From contig NC_087378.1 of assembly GCF_963675165.1 (NCBI RefSeq), forward strand, positions 1,015,001-1,079,000: a stretch of 64,000 bases of DNA, in the 5' to 3' direction. Origin of the DNA: Halichondria panicea. Taxonomy: Eukaryota; Porifera; Demospongiae; Suberitida; Halichondriidae. The notes below the pieces were generated by a model. That model did no database searches. It was not told where the DNA came from and saw only the letters and a list, made by a program, of their open reading frames with translations. A program made the position numbers and the translations under genes. Each line of letters opens with the position of its first letter. Positions within the stretch are counted from its first letter, which is position 1. Shown here piece after piece: positions 1 through 16,100 of the stretch.

Positions 1-64
1 TTTGCAGTAAATACCGTTTGGTTTGAATAGTACTGTTGTTCCCAATCTCCAGCCCCAAAAGAAA

Positions 65-2702
<2,638 letters not shown>

Positions 2703-2893
2703 TGTATGTTGTTGTATGGACTTAGGGACAGTATAAGACAAACAATTAAATCATTTACCTGTTACAAGTTGATTACTATTAGGGATTATTATTGCATAGT
2801 GCACTCTTGTCTGTTTATCAGTGGAAATGGACAGCAGCTATTTAGAAGGAAAAAAGATGGTTTGTAATTTTGATTCTACTGATTTTTGCTGAC

Positions 2894-2899
2894 AATAAA
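2894..2899 (+). terminator. Polyadenylation signal of EEF1A
   Basis: AATAAA lies about 190 bp after the EEF1A stop codon and about 190 bp before the NHLRC2 start codon. Confidence 0.7.
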
Positions 2900-3090
2900 T
2901 TTGTTGCACCATGAATGATGTGACTGGAAGAGAAAGAAAATATGTTGAAACATTCTAAGTAGGTATGGGTCGTGGGATTATGAAGTATAATAAGCCAAGC
3001 CATGCAAAAATGATTTACTAGTTACATTATCTTTACCTAATATTTAGGATTGTTCCTAGCTAGCTAAAATAATAAGCTATTACATCGGCT

Positions 3091-4957
3091 ATGTCTACTC
3101 TGATTCCCCCATTAGAGCATAAATCAGTGAAGGCTAAGCTCTCATCATTGAGATTCTCTATCGAACAAACAGAAGTTCTCCGTGAGAAGCAGTCAGCTAT
3201 CACCACTCATCTTCAAGCCACTGAGAATGATCCCCTCTTCCAATTGGACCCTGAATTCCCATCATCTTTGGACTGGTTCAACTCAAAACCTCTGTCTTTT
3301 TCGAAGGAGCTAGCTGGGAAGATTGTGGTGTTGGATTTCTTCACCTACTGTTGTATCAATTGTGTGCATATTCTCCCCGATTTGGAGAGATTGGAACGTA
3401 TCTATTCTCCGTCCGATGGTGTGGTTATCGTCGGTGTACACTCGGCCAAGTTTGGTAATGAGAAGGTGTCGGACAACATTCAAAATGCCATTGAGAGGTA
3501 AATTGGTTAATAAGTTTCTTTGTGGATGGATGTATGGCAGCATTGTTTTAGGATAAAGCATCTGTTCACACTCAATACTCTGTTTATAGATTATTGTTAT
3601 TCCTTCCCATGCATGTTTATATAGGTATGGTATCAAACATCCAGTTGTGAATGATGTCAACATTGAACTCTGGGAGAGGCTAGGAATAACTTGCTGGCCC
3701 ACTCTGGTAATTATCGGTCCTAATCGACAACTACTGCATTACATCATTGGAGAGGGGCATGCCGACGAGTTCCACATCGTCATGGATACAGTCGTTGCGT
3801 ACTACAAGGACAGGTTGAACCTCGATGACATTCCGCTGGGGATGGGGGTAACAAAGATGGAGGCTCCCTCCTCGCTCGGTTTAAAGTACCCGGGAAAAGT
3901 TTGCTTAAGTGAGGAGAGAGGTGTCTTATTCATTTCAGACTCCAGCAACCATCACATCTTATCTGTGGAGAAGACAAGTGGTATGTACAGTTACAGTTGG
4001 AAAGCACATTCACGTTACTGTTTCTAAGTTTTAATTTCTATGCTCCTTACCAAGTTTATTGATTGTGTTCACACACATACACATGCAGGAAGTGTTGCTG
4101 GTATCTACGGTAGTGGTGTGGCAGGTCTAAAGGACGGGGGTAAGGGAGAGTGTCAGTTCAACTCCCCTCAGGGAATACTCTGTCACCAGGGAGCACTCTA
4201 TGTGGCCGATACCAACAACCATGCCATTAGGAAGGTAAGCCCTGGAACAGCTAATTCTAGTAGAGTGAATCTAGTACAGCTGAGGGAATTGATATTAGAT
4301 TGTGTACATGTAAATTAGCCTCTGTTTCTTGTGGTGACCACAATATTCATCTGCAGATTGACTTGGCTGCTGATACTGTTACCACAATAGCCGGAACTGG
4401 TTGCCAAGGCAGCGACAAGGAGGGAGGGGCAGTGGGCACGGCTCAGGAAATATCTTCTCCGTGGGACCTTGAACTAGGGACATCCCCTAACTCTGACCAC
4501 CCTAATCTGCTGTTCATTGCTATGGCAGGCTCTCACCAAATTTGGATACACTTCTTGGAAGATGCAGACTGGACTAAAGGAAGGTACGGTTGTGCTTTCA
4601 ATTGACTGTTCTATTCCCTCCACTTTACCCCCAGGCACTACTCTGCCGGGACCACACTCCGTTTCTCCGGCTCAGGGGATGAGGCAAACAAGAACAACTC
4701 GTATCCTCACAAAGCGGCCTTTGCTCAACCCTCTGGACTCACACTGGGTGGAGGGGGTAACCTGTACATTGCCGACAGTGAGAGCTCTACTGTGCGCTGC
4801 GTAGGTGTTCCAGAGGGCGGGACTAAGGCCTTGGTTGGAGGAGCTATTGACCCTACGGTATGGCACAAAATGGCAAAATGGATGGATATGTAGTTAGCTC
4901 TTGTGATAGAACTGTTCGTTTGAGCGTCTGTACTTTACAAAATACCCCCCCCCCCCG

Positions 4958-4990
<33 letters not shown>

Positions 4991-7957
4991 ACAGGATTTG
5001 TTTGCCTATGGTGACAAGGACGGAAAGGGTCGAGATGCTCGACTACAGCACCCACTGGGAGTGGTCTGGAATCAACAGGACAGTAGACTCTATGTGGCTG
5101 ACTCATACAACCACAAGGTACTTGCTAAACACGTAGACCTGCTACTGTACATTATCTGTGTGCACATTATTTCCTCTCAGATCAAGGTGATTGACCCCGC
5201 TACAAAATACTGCACCACTCTGGCAGGCACTGGGACAGCTGGTCTCGTCAACGGAGCTACTTCGCATGCTCAGTTCTCAGAGCCGGGTGGATTGTGTCTT
5301 GGGCCAGAGGGAAAGTCCCTATTGGTAGCCGACACCAACAATCATGTGATACGAGTGGTAGATCTGGACACCAAACAAGTGACTCAGGTAAGCATGAGTG
5401 TGGTATATCTTACCTTGATTTCCACAAGTTTTTAGTATTAAGAAAAGCTACATGTGTTTGCAATTGTCCATTTTTGAGGTTAAGACCTGATGAGGTTCAT
5501 TAGTGACACTCAGCTGCACGCTGCTTGTTGTGCCTTGATTTACTCATGAATTTGAGATCACTACCAATTATAGTAATTTGCCACCATGGCTACCATATTG
5601 TATCGAAGTGCCTGGATTGTTGAAACCGTACAAGATCCTCTAGCGATTATAATTGTTTGCATTCACTTCAATTGTATCGTTAATCAGAAGAAATTACCAC
5701 ATAATTATTATTTGATATGTGTTCACTATGACTTGTAATTGCCTTCACGTACTATAATATTATACTGTACATAGATGGATCTGCACTTCCCGGCAGCACC
5801 TGTCAAGCGGTTGACTGGGAGAAGAGCCGTCAATGTGAACTATGATCCAATTTCTGTTCCTAAAAGAGGCTTGGTTACCATAGTTATACAATTCCGCCCA
5901 CCCCCCACTTGTCATTGGACGGAGGACGCACCCAGTGCCTGGCAAATTCTAACAGGTAAGGTATGCAGTAGCTTCATATACGTACGTGCACATGATGAGT
6001 ATATATATTCTATTCTTTTAAGCAAATTACAAGCACTTGAAAAACCTTTGTTCTATTGCACGTAGAGTTGTAGCAATTTGCTGTGTACTCCCAACATGGC
6101 TGTAAGGGGGCAGCTGTACTCTTAGTTTGGGCTAGAAGTAATGGTCCACTATATCCAACGTTATTGAAAATATTTTTAAAATATTTTTAAAAGTACAGCA
6201 TTACTTGGTTACTCCCACTCACTCATTTTTTTATGGGAATGAATGTTCAGTGACTAATTGTTAAGTAAAACTAGTAGCAACAGCTGTAGGAAACTCAATG
6301 AGGTGTTGAATGAATCACACTTTAGAGCTGTGTGTTGGTTTCCCAAGAGCACACCCACTTTTCTTAAGAATTCTTTCGTACATGCAGTGACGTGGCGGAC
6401 GTATTGATATTAATAGGCCATGTTTGACTGTTGTATTGATATATCAAATCCCTTTTAGCATGTGTCGTGTGTCAGCCTGGTCTTTTCACTCTGCAGCTGA
6501 TACTAATAATCTATGAGAAGAATGTATCCCAAGAATTTGTTTTGTATATTTAGAAGCTATCGTAGCAGCTCCAATAGTTATGTTGCTAAACACACATCAT
6601 CATCATCATTTCTACTCAGTACTCCTCTTTGTAACATGATATTCACTTGCCTAAAGCAATTTTTGGCTGTAGCTATTTTTGCCATGACATAGCACACTCT
6701 TTGTGCTTCTGTTGACTGACTGTTAATGTGTGATAGTCAGTCCTTGGGGTGAAATGTCGTCATGTATGGTGACTACCTCACCTTTAAAGCCGTACATGGG
6801 GTGACTTAATTGTAATGGCTTGAGATGGAATGTTATATTGTACTTCTGTGACTGCTTCAGACCAGCAATAATACTTAGCTCTGTTGTATAGTATCTAGAG
6901 GTTCCATACCATGCAGTATACTGATCGCTGCATATTCATCATTTCAGCACTGCTCATTTTTTCTATTTTTGGTTTTTGCAGATCAACCGAGTGTGTACAG
7001 CCTTGTCCCTGATCAAGCTACCACTGGCAGTGTTAGTGCTGGAGCAGTGATCAAAATGACCACCCAGTTTGATGCCCCAGACAGCCCAGCAGACATTGAT
7101 TTTCAGGTAGGAAGCACACATGTAATTAACACTGTTAATGTCTGGTATAATAATTAGAGCACCTGTATCCTCAAAAGTTGCTAAGGAAGTCAATGCAACC
7201 TTCAGTTGTACATGTAATACTGTAACAATTAATGGTCTCTTGAGTATACATACACTAATGACTTAAGCATATCTATTTTCCAATTCAAGAGTTAGGGATT
7301 TTCAATAGTCAGCTTGTCTATGGTCGTATTATTATTGTGCATGCTAAGGAGATACCTTTAGTACCTTTCTAGTTAATTATGTGATCCCCATGACGATTTT
7401 TGATGCACATTATTCAGCACCTACTATCTAGAAATTCCTCACATTAATGGTAGCTCCACTAAGCCGTATAGATGAGGTGTAAACAACAATACAATACGAA
7501 TTAGAGCATTGCAAACATTCCAGGCCACAACAGGCGGCCATAACAGGCGCTGAGAATTGTGTCTCTTGGGAAAGCAAGTAGTTTAAGACCTACATTTTAG
7601 TAGCTTCGTATGTACTTCCAATAGTGTCACTGTGCAATTTACACATGTCATTCTAATCTAGCAAATGAACATGCACACTTTACATGATGCACATCTGTAT
7701 TATACACCACATCCAGCCGTGTATCAAGTGCACGTATAGGGAGCTCTCCTGTGTATACATTCCTACACGATTAAGACACTTTACTTTGAAATCAATACCC
7801 CTCTTCTGTGCAGGTTGAGGCAGCTTGCTACTACTGTGAGGAGTCTGGTGTTTGTCACATGACTGGAGCCGTCCTGACAATCCCGCTAGTCCCTGATGAG
7901 TCATGTGACACTGCAGAGGTGAATACGTCCATAACCTACCAGCCCACATTATCATGA
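3091..7957 (+). CDS. NHLRC2: NHL repeat-containing protein 2, thioredoxin-like plus NHL beta-propeller, 10 exons
   Basis: Exons: 3091-3497, 3625-3980, 4089-4234, 4357-4583, 4635-4857, 4995-5117, 5181-5387, 5775-5955, 6982-7106 and 7814-7957. The total is 712 residues; human NHLRC2 is of similar length. A thioredoxin-like domain (about residues 70-220) has [19 protein letters not shown], with the CCINC motif typical of NHLRC2 in place of CxxC, and the cis-Pro region [12 protein letters not shown] repeats follow (about 250-570), with recurring [14 protein letters not shown]-like and [10 protein letters not shown]-like strands, and then a C-terminal beta-rich domain. The last exon is read through to the TGA at 7955-7957; another donor after GCAGAG would be possible. 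NHLRC2 is a conserved cytosolic protein needed for viability in vertebrates; its reaction is unclear. AATAAA at 8092 supports this 3' end. Confidence 0.93.
4924..4988. repeat. Poly-C plus (CA)n tract in NHLRC2 intron 5
   Basis: A run of C followed by CA dinucleotides ends a few bases before the acceptor at 4994, so it probably forms part of that intron's pyrimidine tract. Confidence 0.9.
5956..6981 (+). other. NHLRC2 intron 8, about 1 kb, no further feature seen
   Basis: AT-rich intron sequence without an ORF or clear repeat, apart from a duplicated AAAATATTTTT near 6170-6190. Intron 9 (7107-7813) is similar. Confidence 0.6.
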
Positions 7958-8091
7958 CTTTGAACAATACTAAATCAAATGCTCTAGTTCGTGTTATTTT
8001 ACAGTAATTTGGCAGTTTTAAGTATTTCAATCAAGTTTTCACATGCATGCTTACGACTGATTTGTATTTACTAACATTTTGGTTTTAATAC

Positions 8092-8097
8092 AATAAA
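8092..8097 (+). terminator. Polyadenylation signal of NHLRC2
   Basis: AATAAA followed by GTTTTTGTG lies 135 bp past the predicted stop. Confidence 0.7.
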
Positions 8098-8449
8098 GTT
8101 TTTGTGAATTTCACAAGTTGTGATTGGTCAACCTTACGTACCAACCTCGTACTAACTGGCAGTACCTAAATAATTGAGGATATGATACAGTGTCACTATT
8201 TCTTGAATTTCCTGAAGCGATGGAAATGGTTGATTCTCAGAACCAGCTGCCATGGTCCATCTCCGGTCTAGTATAATTATATGTCACAGTGATGTTTGTG
8301 TTTGTACAGGGTAATCAATACTAGTTAGCTAAAATATCAGTATATGACTATGTGCTCGTTTCCATGAAAAATGTCTGAAACAAGGAAGAATCATGTCTGT
8401 TAGTGCAGCTTTCTCACATCAGGATATATCTTGCATGCCAGTGGTGGAC

Positions 8450-8704
8450 AGTCCTAGTGATGCATTTCCCCTTCATTCAGAGCACCGCAATAATTAGCTT
8501 ATGGGTTACTATACAACATAGAATTATGCTGCGTTGTCAGAATGTGTCCACCTTAAAAGCTACATGTATATAATATATACATGTAAAGTGTATAGCTTTT
8601 AATGTGGATACATTCTAACATGCAGCATAATTCTATGCTGTATAGTAACCCATAAGCTAATTATTGCAGTGCTTTGAATGAACGGGAAATGTATCACTAG
8701 GACT
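8450..8704. mobile_element. Palindromic foldback/MITE-like element, about 255 bp
   Basis: The two halves are inverted copies: AGTCCTAGTGATGCATTTCC at the left end matches the reverse complement of the right end (8684-8704), and pairing continues nearly to the centre at about 8577 (ACATGTATATAATATATACATG). It has no ORF. It lies in the 1.9 kb gap between NHLRC2 and the next gene. No target-site duplication could be assigned. Confidence 0.8.
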
Positions 8705-8954
8705 ATCTTTATGGCTCTGTTTGTTGTCTCGGGGGAAATCACTGATAATTTTTTGATTTACCAATAATGAAACGAGACACTGACACTGCGTAGGTTTTGT
8801 TTATAGTTTATAAGGATTTGTTTGAAGAGATAGTAATTAAGCGTAGTGCTGTGACACTTAATACTGTGTCACATTTGCTTTCATAATGCTAGTAAATAAT
8901 GGCATAGGGTGCTCAGAGAATCAGCAAGGTTCGGTAGACCATACCGTGATGTAG

Positions 8955-9025
8955 TAGTCTCATGTATCAGCCGCACCTCTAAGGGAGGAACTTCCCAAAA
9001 GAAGGGCGGCTGATTCATGAGACTA
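8955..9025. repeat. 71-bp short inverted-repeat element
   Basis: TAGTCTCATGTATCAGCCGC at the left pairs with GCGGCTGATTCATGAGACTA at the right, 19 of 20 bases. The sequence CGTGATGTA occurs just outside both ends, a possible imperfect target duplication. The rest of 8098-9980 holds no gene that I can support. Confidence 0.65.
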
Positions 9026-10009
9026 ATCGTGATGTACGTATGTGTACGTATGTGTGATGTACTTTGATTAATTAAGCGAGTTGATTGCGTACTGTCATAG
9101 AAATGGTGTCTACCTTATTGAATTACGTGGTTGGTAAAGTTGGCAGTACAAAGGGTACCTTTTGGTCAGTCTCGTTAATTAGAATCCCACTAAGTGAGCA
9201 TTCAGTGGTACAACAAAGAGTGTAGGAGTTAAGAAAAGATTCATTCAAAAGTTAAAAGTGTGTCGAGTCGAATACAGTGAGTAGCTCTATTTTTAAAATT
9301 GATAGATATTAAGTGAATAGATATTAAGTGGAAACTTTAGCAGTTTGGAATGTAGATAGTCGTGTATTCCACTACTTCCTTTCCTATGAACTAAATTCTT
9401 TCGGTAACTTGAGAGTGACTACACTACTTAAGCTGCATTTCTACAGCTACTGTCGTACAACTAAGCAAGAATAGTTACAGTTGGACTGTTTAATAGTAGA
9501 GGACTATCCTCCCTCAAATTAAGAGAGTGTGAGAGCAACAGAAGCTCAGACTATTGGATTAGCTGAGCATTTGGCATTCTTTGCCCACGACAGTCCAAGT
9601 AAACAAGTGATTCCAACTTCTCTAAAGTGTCTGTGTGTTGACTGAAGTCTCCAGTAAACAAATTAACTGTTTTGTTGATACTCTCAAGGGAAAACATCAA
9701 GAAAAAAGGTAAAAACAAACAATGATATAATATTTTTCTACTTTAATAGAGTCTAGATATTTTGCAGATGCAGATGGTTAGTACCTCTTTGTCTAGATCT
9801 AGACTAGAGCTAGTTACAGCTGTGTGAGATAGTAAGCCTCTCAGTGCCATTGGCTTTTGCATGTGAGCAGCTACATTGTACATACATGGAGCTGCAGTCA
9901 AGTGGCAGTGGGTGTAGAGTACAAGGCCACGCCCACAAACGAGCCCCTCCCTCTTTAGCTTGCAGCCACAAAATATTCATTGTTGTTTACACACATTCTT
10001 CAGATTCCT

Positions 10010-11649
10010 ATGGAGATGCCAAGCAGGCGACCACACTCGTATATCAACAGCTTCTCTGCAAACGACTACACAGTAGTGGAAGGTCTTGCAGGTCCCTTGC
10101 ATAGAGCAAAGTCTAACAAAGAACTGAGCACCTCTCAACCAGCTGAGTGCAGCTATCGATACTCAAGATCAAATTCGCAAGGAGCTGATTTCCAACAAGC
10201 TGTTTCTACTTCTTCACCCAAAGAAGACAAGGAGTTTGACATACAGTGTGAGATTGCACTAGAAGAACTAAGAGAGCAGTTAGAACAAATTCCCTTCAAG
10301 AAGAAGTACGCATCTGTAACAGTTCCTCTGTCTATCAAATATTCAACAATGACTAGCAGGCCAAGATCCCCTAAGAAAAACAACGAGCTGGCTGAGCAGC
10401 TAGAGCAGGAGAAACTGCAGGAAGAATTGGACCAGTCACTCTTTAAAATCAGAGAGCAACTGGTAAGCTTGTGTACTCTAGTATGATTTTGGCTAGCTAT
10501 CTGTTGTCAAAACATTTTCCGTTGTTGCTGCCTGCATGTAGATCTAGTCTACTTAGTTATACTATAGCCTAGCTAGCTCCTTGTATATGTTATAGAACAT
10601 GTGCCTGCAGTGTCTAGTTCTCTCGTCAGATTTTAATTATGCTTTCTGCTCCCCCCCCCCAGAACATGCTCACATCTGAACGAGTCAACATGGAGAAACA
10701 CATGGAGGATCTCACCAATGACATCCACGAGGCACGCATACAATGCCACAACCAGTGCCAACAGAGATTTTTTTCTACTGGAGTTCGAAGAGTTCGAAGC
10801 TCCACCTACACCCCAGAGATAAAAAAGAAGCGCACAACACCACCCAGCCAAAGGAAAGCACCACATGAAAAACGTGCATCCCAACCAGCTCTTCTCTCTC
10901 CCGATTCCTGTGTCAGCAGTCCGGAGTACATTGTTCAGGGACATAAGAGTCTGGGCTATACCGACAGTGGTTATGGATCGCTCAATAGAAGGGAACTACG
11001 AGTGAGAGCAGCAAGCTTTGCCACCTCAACTCCAAATGTTAGTCTGAGCCAAGGAAACGATTACAACCCAACCATCCCTGAGTTACCCGAGTCTCCGTGC
11101 TTCTCCCAACAAACACCTTCCCATCATCTAAGAGATCGAGTCAGGAGCAATCCCACCCTCCATTATGTCTCCCATACTGCTCCAAGACACCATCGCAGTC
11201 AGTCTGCCATAGTCACACCCATAATCAGCATCACATCAAGTCCCGATCTTTCAACTCGCAGAAGACACGACGGGAAATCGTATCAGTTGTCCCATCGCAA
11301 TTCACTGCCCGAGTCAGTGATGAACAAAATAGTTGAGGATGAAATTGATTCAGTCAGTGTGAGCGACACTCTGTCACAAGCTAGTCTGTCTCAACTGACG
11401 GATGAAGGCGGCTCTCCAAAAAGCCAGAGCAGTACGGTCATTGTGAGAAGAAGTTCACTAACAGGGCAGGTTGAACACATTCGACGTCCCAGAAAGATAA
11501 ACAGTTTTAGTGGAGCCACAGAGATTGAATTGAAATTGAAGAGTTCATACTATAAGACTGACCCCGAATATAGAGTATTGAACACTGGGTTTAAGCGAAA
11601 CAGAAAAAATAGAGTCATACTACCAAACAGCATCGAAACAACTGTTTAG
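10010..11649 (+). CDS. Orphan coiled-coil / disordered Ser-rich protein, 2 coding exons
   Basis: Function and family not recognised. Exons are 10010-10462 and 10663-11649, giving 479 residues if ATG 10010 (MEMPSRRPHS) is the start. CTTCAG just before 10004 could be an acceptor, so an upstream exon is possible. Residues about 75-110 and 125-175 are charged and look like coiled coil (EIALEELREQLEQIPFKKK; NELAEQLEQEKLQEELDQSL). The C-terminal 300 residues are rich in Ser, Arg, Pro and Thr, look disordered, and contain a GYTDSGYGSL motif. This suggests a cytoskeletal or scaffold phosphoprotein, but that is inference. The long exon 2 with animal-like codon use and a clean GT-AG intron argue for a real gene. 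No AATAAA was seen nearby. Confidence 0.75.
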
Positions 11650-12940
11650 GACAGCATTTTTTATTATGTGTTACAGAATTGTTTGTGTGTGTTGTACTGC
11701 ATAATTATTATTTGTTTTCTCATCATTATATATTACTGGTGTCTGACAAGTGGTAAATTAGGATAAATGCCATGTGATAATTGGGTGATTATAGATGTGG
11801 TATTGATAGCATGTGAACAATAACTGCATGTGTACATACAGTACTAAAACAGATAATTCAGGCCTCATTACATGAAGCACCCTCTAGCACATTCGTTTAA
11901 GGAGATTATCCTACGTCATTGCATACCCGTCTTGATTAGGACTAACTCAATTGCTTCATGATCAGCAGGCAACCATACATCACATCATGGGGGCTGTCAC
12001 ACACTCTCACACAGCTAGTGATAACTTATTGTGATATTGTGGTTTGGCACACATGTTTGGGGAGATGAAAGGATAGAACACAATGGGGTGAGTGCATGCA
12101 CACCATTGAGTCTCACTCCAGTACTACATTGTCTAGTCCTGTGGAGTAACACTGCTTGGATAAAATTCAAACATGGTTGTCCTAGGATCAGATTCGTCTG
12201 GAACATTGGCTAGAGCTTATGGCCGAAACAAGAGTTGTGTCTAGTAGGAGTGGGATGGTTGTTACGGGGCACTGTCATTTTGACATGTCTAGAATAATGA
12301 TTTCGTGCAAACAGCTAAGTTTCCCTGCCAAACCTTGGTTGAATAACTAAATGAAGGAAGCTCATTTCTGTTGGCATTAGTGATACTTGGCCAATTAGTT
12401 CCCTCTTTGTCTTCATGTTTGTTCAAGTGGATAAAAGCCCCTAACTGATTATTGCTCACAAGCAAATAATTAGAGTTATTATGTCATTACAGGCTTGGTT
12501 GGCATCAAACTTCTAACCCACTTTGTTGGGTACCTATTTAGAAGGGCACACACATGCATAGAAACTTCCGTAGCTGAATAGGCATAACTATCCCCCATAC
12601 AACACTCCCACTGATTACTGGAGATCACCTAACCCAGCTAGGCTGAAAATACACCCCCAAAGGAGTTTTACGATTGTGTTTGCCCATTTTTTAATTACTC
12701 CCAACCACTCCCTGCAACCAAGGGTAAATCACACACAGATGTTACATGCAGCGATATAATGTGTCTATACTTGGTCAATATCACTGGAAACACAGCATCA
12801 CAATAATATAAAGGCTGATAACTAAGAGACGAACATGAAACATAAACATGGGGGTGTAATTGCTAACACACATAGTGCTTCATCTAACAGACGGGTGTCC
12901 TAAAGTTCTATTTCTGTATTCACATGATCAGTTCTGCCAT
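11650..12940. other. Intergenic region between the orphan gene and the iPGM 3' end
   Basis: About 1.3 kb between convergent genes. It contains the 3'UTRs, but I found no canonical polyadenylation signal for either gene, no ORF that reads as coding and no clear repeat. Confidence 0.6.
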
Positions 12941-13091
12941 CTATGATTTCAGCAATAACGATTGTCCAGTCATTTCTTTGGGTATGTCCAGTCCCATCAG
13001 GTCCAGTACTGTGGGAGCCACGTCTGAGAGCCCTGGGTCATGTGACAAGGGCCGGTAACAATGTCCACTGGTGCTGTGCATCATAAACGGC

Positions 13092-13145
<54 letters not shown>

Positions 13146-16100
13146 CGTGCGTGTGTGTGGTGAGGTAGTCATGGGTGTGTGTGTGTGTGACATAAAACCT
13201 TAAGGGTGCTGGAACACCTACGCCCACGTACGCCCACACACACGTTGCTAGGGAAAGCTAACTATGAAACTACCTGCAGGGGAGACATGGATCCTTCACA
13301 GGATTATGAAGCAACACTCTACTAGTGTGCATTCCAAAAATGGAGAGGAAAGGATGATGACAACAGATTTTACACTTGATTTTCATCATATAGCTAAAAG
13401 AAGTTCCGCTTAGGAAACCAGTAGAGCTATGGACTTGATTGTTTGTTTGCAGGTGCACTACACACAGCTCTTCAACATTACGAAGAGCTTTTGTTGTAAA
13501 ATCCCTTTGTTATCTATTTATGAGAATTTTTTGTCATGACACACCCTCTAGAGAAAAATCTAGACCGTATATGGACAAAGTCAGCCCGTAACTTTGTTCA
13601 CCTTACCTAATTATAGCAGCATGCTAAATATAGACCAAGTCCTGTACGTAGATAGTCAGATCGAACACTTTTTATATCTGGCTCTAGCGTACGCGTACGC
13701 TAGAGTATAAATTAAGACGTAAGCCTGTAGACCACGCCCCAATTGCGTACGTAGAGTGCAGAATTAGCGTTGAAGATCAAGAGCCATTTGTTAGTAGCCT
13801 GAAGAGAAGAGATAGGCAACGCTGGGGCTACAGACAGCGCTGACAATTGGCTGGCTCATAGACTTCTGCCAGGGTTGGCTGCTGTTTTGATGGACTTTGA
13901 AGGTAAACTATGAACTAGCTTTGCTAGCTTGATACACAGGGCCTTGCTTTTCACTCCCTTCCCCTTCAGAGCTTCCATGAAAGCCTGTGTGTAATACCAC
14001 TCTTGGACCTCAGTGTCACCAGAGTGCTGTGCTCCAGGCCAAGTTGGACCAGTCTCTTTGTCTGGGCTGCAGTAATGCTTGGCTTCCCCGGGCATCGGAT
14101 TGGTGGAACCTCCGCTTTTGTGAGGTCCACACAGCTCCATCTGCTTATTAGCAGACCGAATAGGGAGGTTGGGGAGGCAGCTGATCAGTGAATGGTGTGT
14201 CGTAACTGCCTCCATCGCCAGGACATCTGGAAATGAGCTTCTGTGAGTGTGATACATAAAATAAATAATAGCACAGATTGCCAACCTTCCAGACGAGTTC
14301 CTAGCGTGTTTGTAAGTATAGGTCCTCCATCCCAAGTTTTTTGCCAGAAAGGTGACTGTCCCCTTCATCTGGACAATACATGTGCATGTACAGTGAATAA
14401 TTATGTAGTGGCACCGGGTCAGGTAGAATCCATCCATAGGAACCAACCTATTTTTGTCATCGCCCCTGTTCACAATATTTTTTTCGTACCTGACCACAGG
14501 ACCATTCTGCTAACTTGGTGGCAAGGATCTCCAGCTTCTGAAGGATGCGATGCCATTGTGTGCTGGAACATGGTGGAAGACCCAACCAGCCACTCAACCG
14601 GACGTATCAACATGCAGGTGGCCATTGAGGAGAAAGGACAACACTGGATAGTGCCATGAACAGCTCGAATCGTGGATAGTACACGTCTAAAGCACTGAAG
14701 AGAAACGTCTCCACTCGACACAAATGAAGACAGTGTGTATTAACATTAAAAGACAATCCAACCTGCTGTGTGACTAATGCTAGTTGAGGAACTCGGACAC
14801 TTGTGCTGATTGTACTGAGACTGGGGTCTATTGGCACACTTACGTTTCTCCCATCTACTACTGAAGGCACTCCTTTGCTACAAATCTGGCTCTGTATTTA
14901 TTGGATTGTGTTATTTTGTTATTGATTTATTAGTTTGTGTAGCTACCTGATTTTCTTTTGCAGCTTGTAGTTAATTTAATTGAAGACATTCTCACAAAAC
15001 CACTATGTTGTTACTTGTGGTTACTACTATACTAGCGCACGCATTGAAATTAAATACTGCGTGTGCAAGTCTCAGGATCTAAACGTTGCATTTTTGTGGT
15101 TAAATTATGTCAATTTGTTACTATGTGCGGGCACCCTTAAGTACTTACTCATGGCATCATTATGAGCACTTCAAATGGAACCAATTAGTGACGTAGGTAT
15201 AAGGTGATAACTAGACATGGTGAGAACCAGACATTGGTAACCTCATCAGTGAAACATTAGCTGCCCACATCAACTCCACCATTTCTACCATTAGACAGCC
15301 AATAATGAACAGGGTGCATCTCTACCGGTAGACATCCAATAATGAACAGGGTGCATCTCTACCATTAGACAGCCAATAATAAACTGGGTGCATCTCTACC
15401 GTTAGACATCCAATAATGAACAGGGTGCATCTCTACCATTAGACACCCAATAACAAACAGGGGTGTATAGCAGACCAACTAACTCCAGATAGAAAAGAGG
15501 TTAGGAAACCATTAATGGTACCAAGGCTATGTATGTGGTTAGGTCTAGAGTTAGGTGTATTATGGTAGGGGCTTTTAGGCCTAGCTATGGCTAGCAATGA
15601 TAGTTTCACTTAAGCTAGGGTAAGTACAATAAAGTAGGGAGCAAAATTTGGGTATTTACGTAGTCTAGGGACTGCCACAGTTTGACAATAATTATGAGTG
15701 ACACAGCTGATGATACGTACAGGGTGCAGCTGTGTGTTGCATAGCAGAGCAGGAAGTATTGGCACACACTCACCATCAGTGACATTCGTGTTGACCCAGA
15801 GTGAATATTTCAACTAGGCAGTTAGTTACATATGCACTATGTAGCTTGGTAGCAATGATTGGTCCCATATGTTTCCATAATTACGCGTATGATTAACTAG
15901 GGAATTACAACAAACCATATATGGCTACAAATTGTAGATATCTGTTGTCATGAATAGCACAGACAGATAAAAATATAAACTCAATGAGGTAGACCTGGTC
16001 AATCCAAAACAAACACATTCCAGGTACAAAACTCCCAGGTCGCAAATCTCCAACCATCTTGTCCAAAGTGATTAGCATTGTACCCACATCACAGAGGAAC

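Noticed and set aside
14003-14659. Plus-strand ORFs at 14.0-14.7 kb as a gene
   Set aside because: Short, no domain, and opposite to the better splice-like signals on the minus strand.
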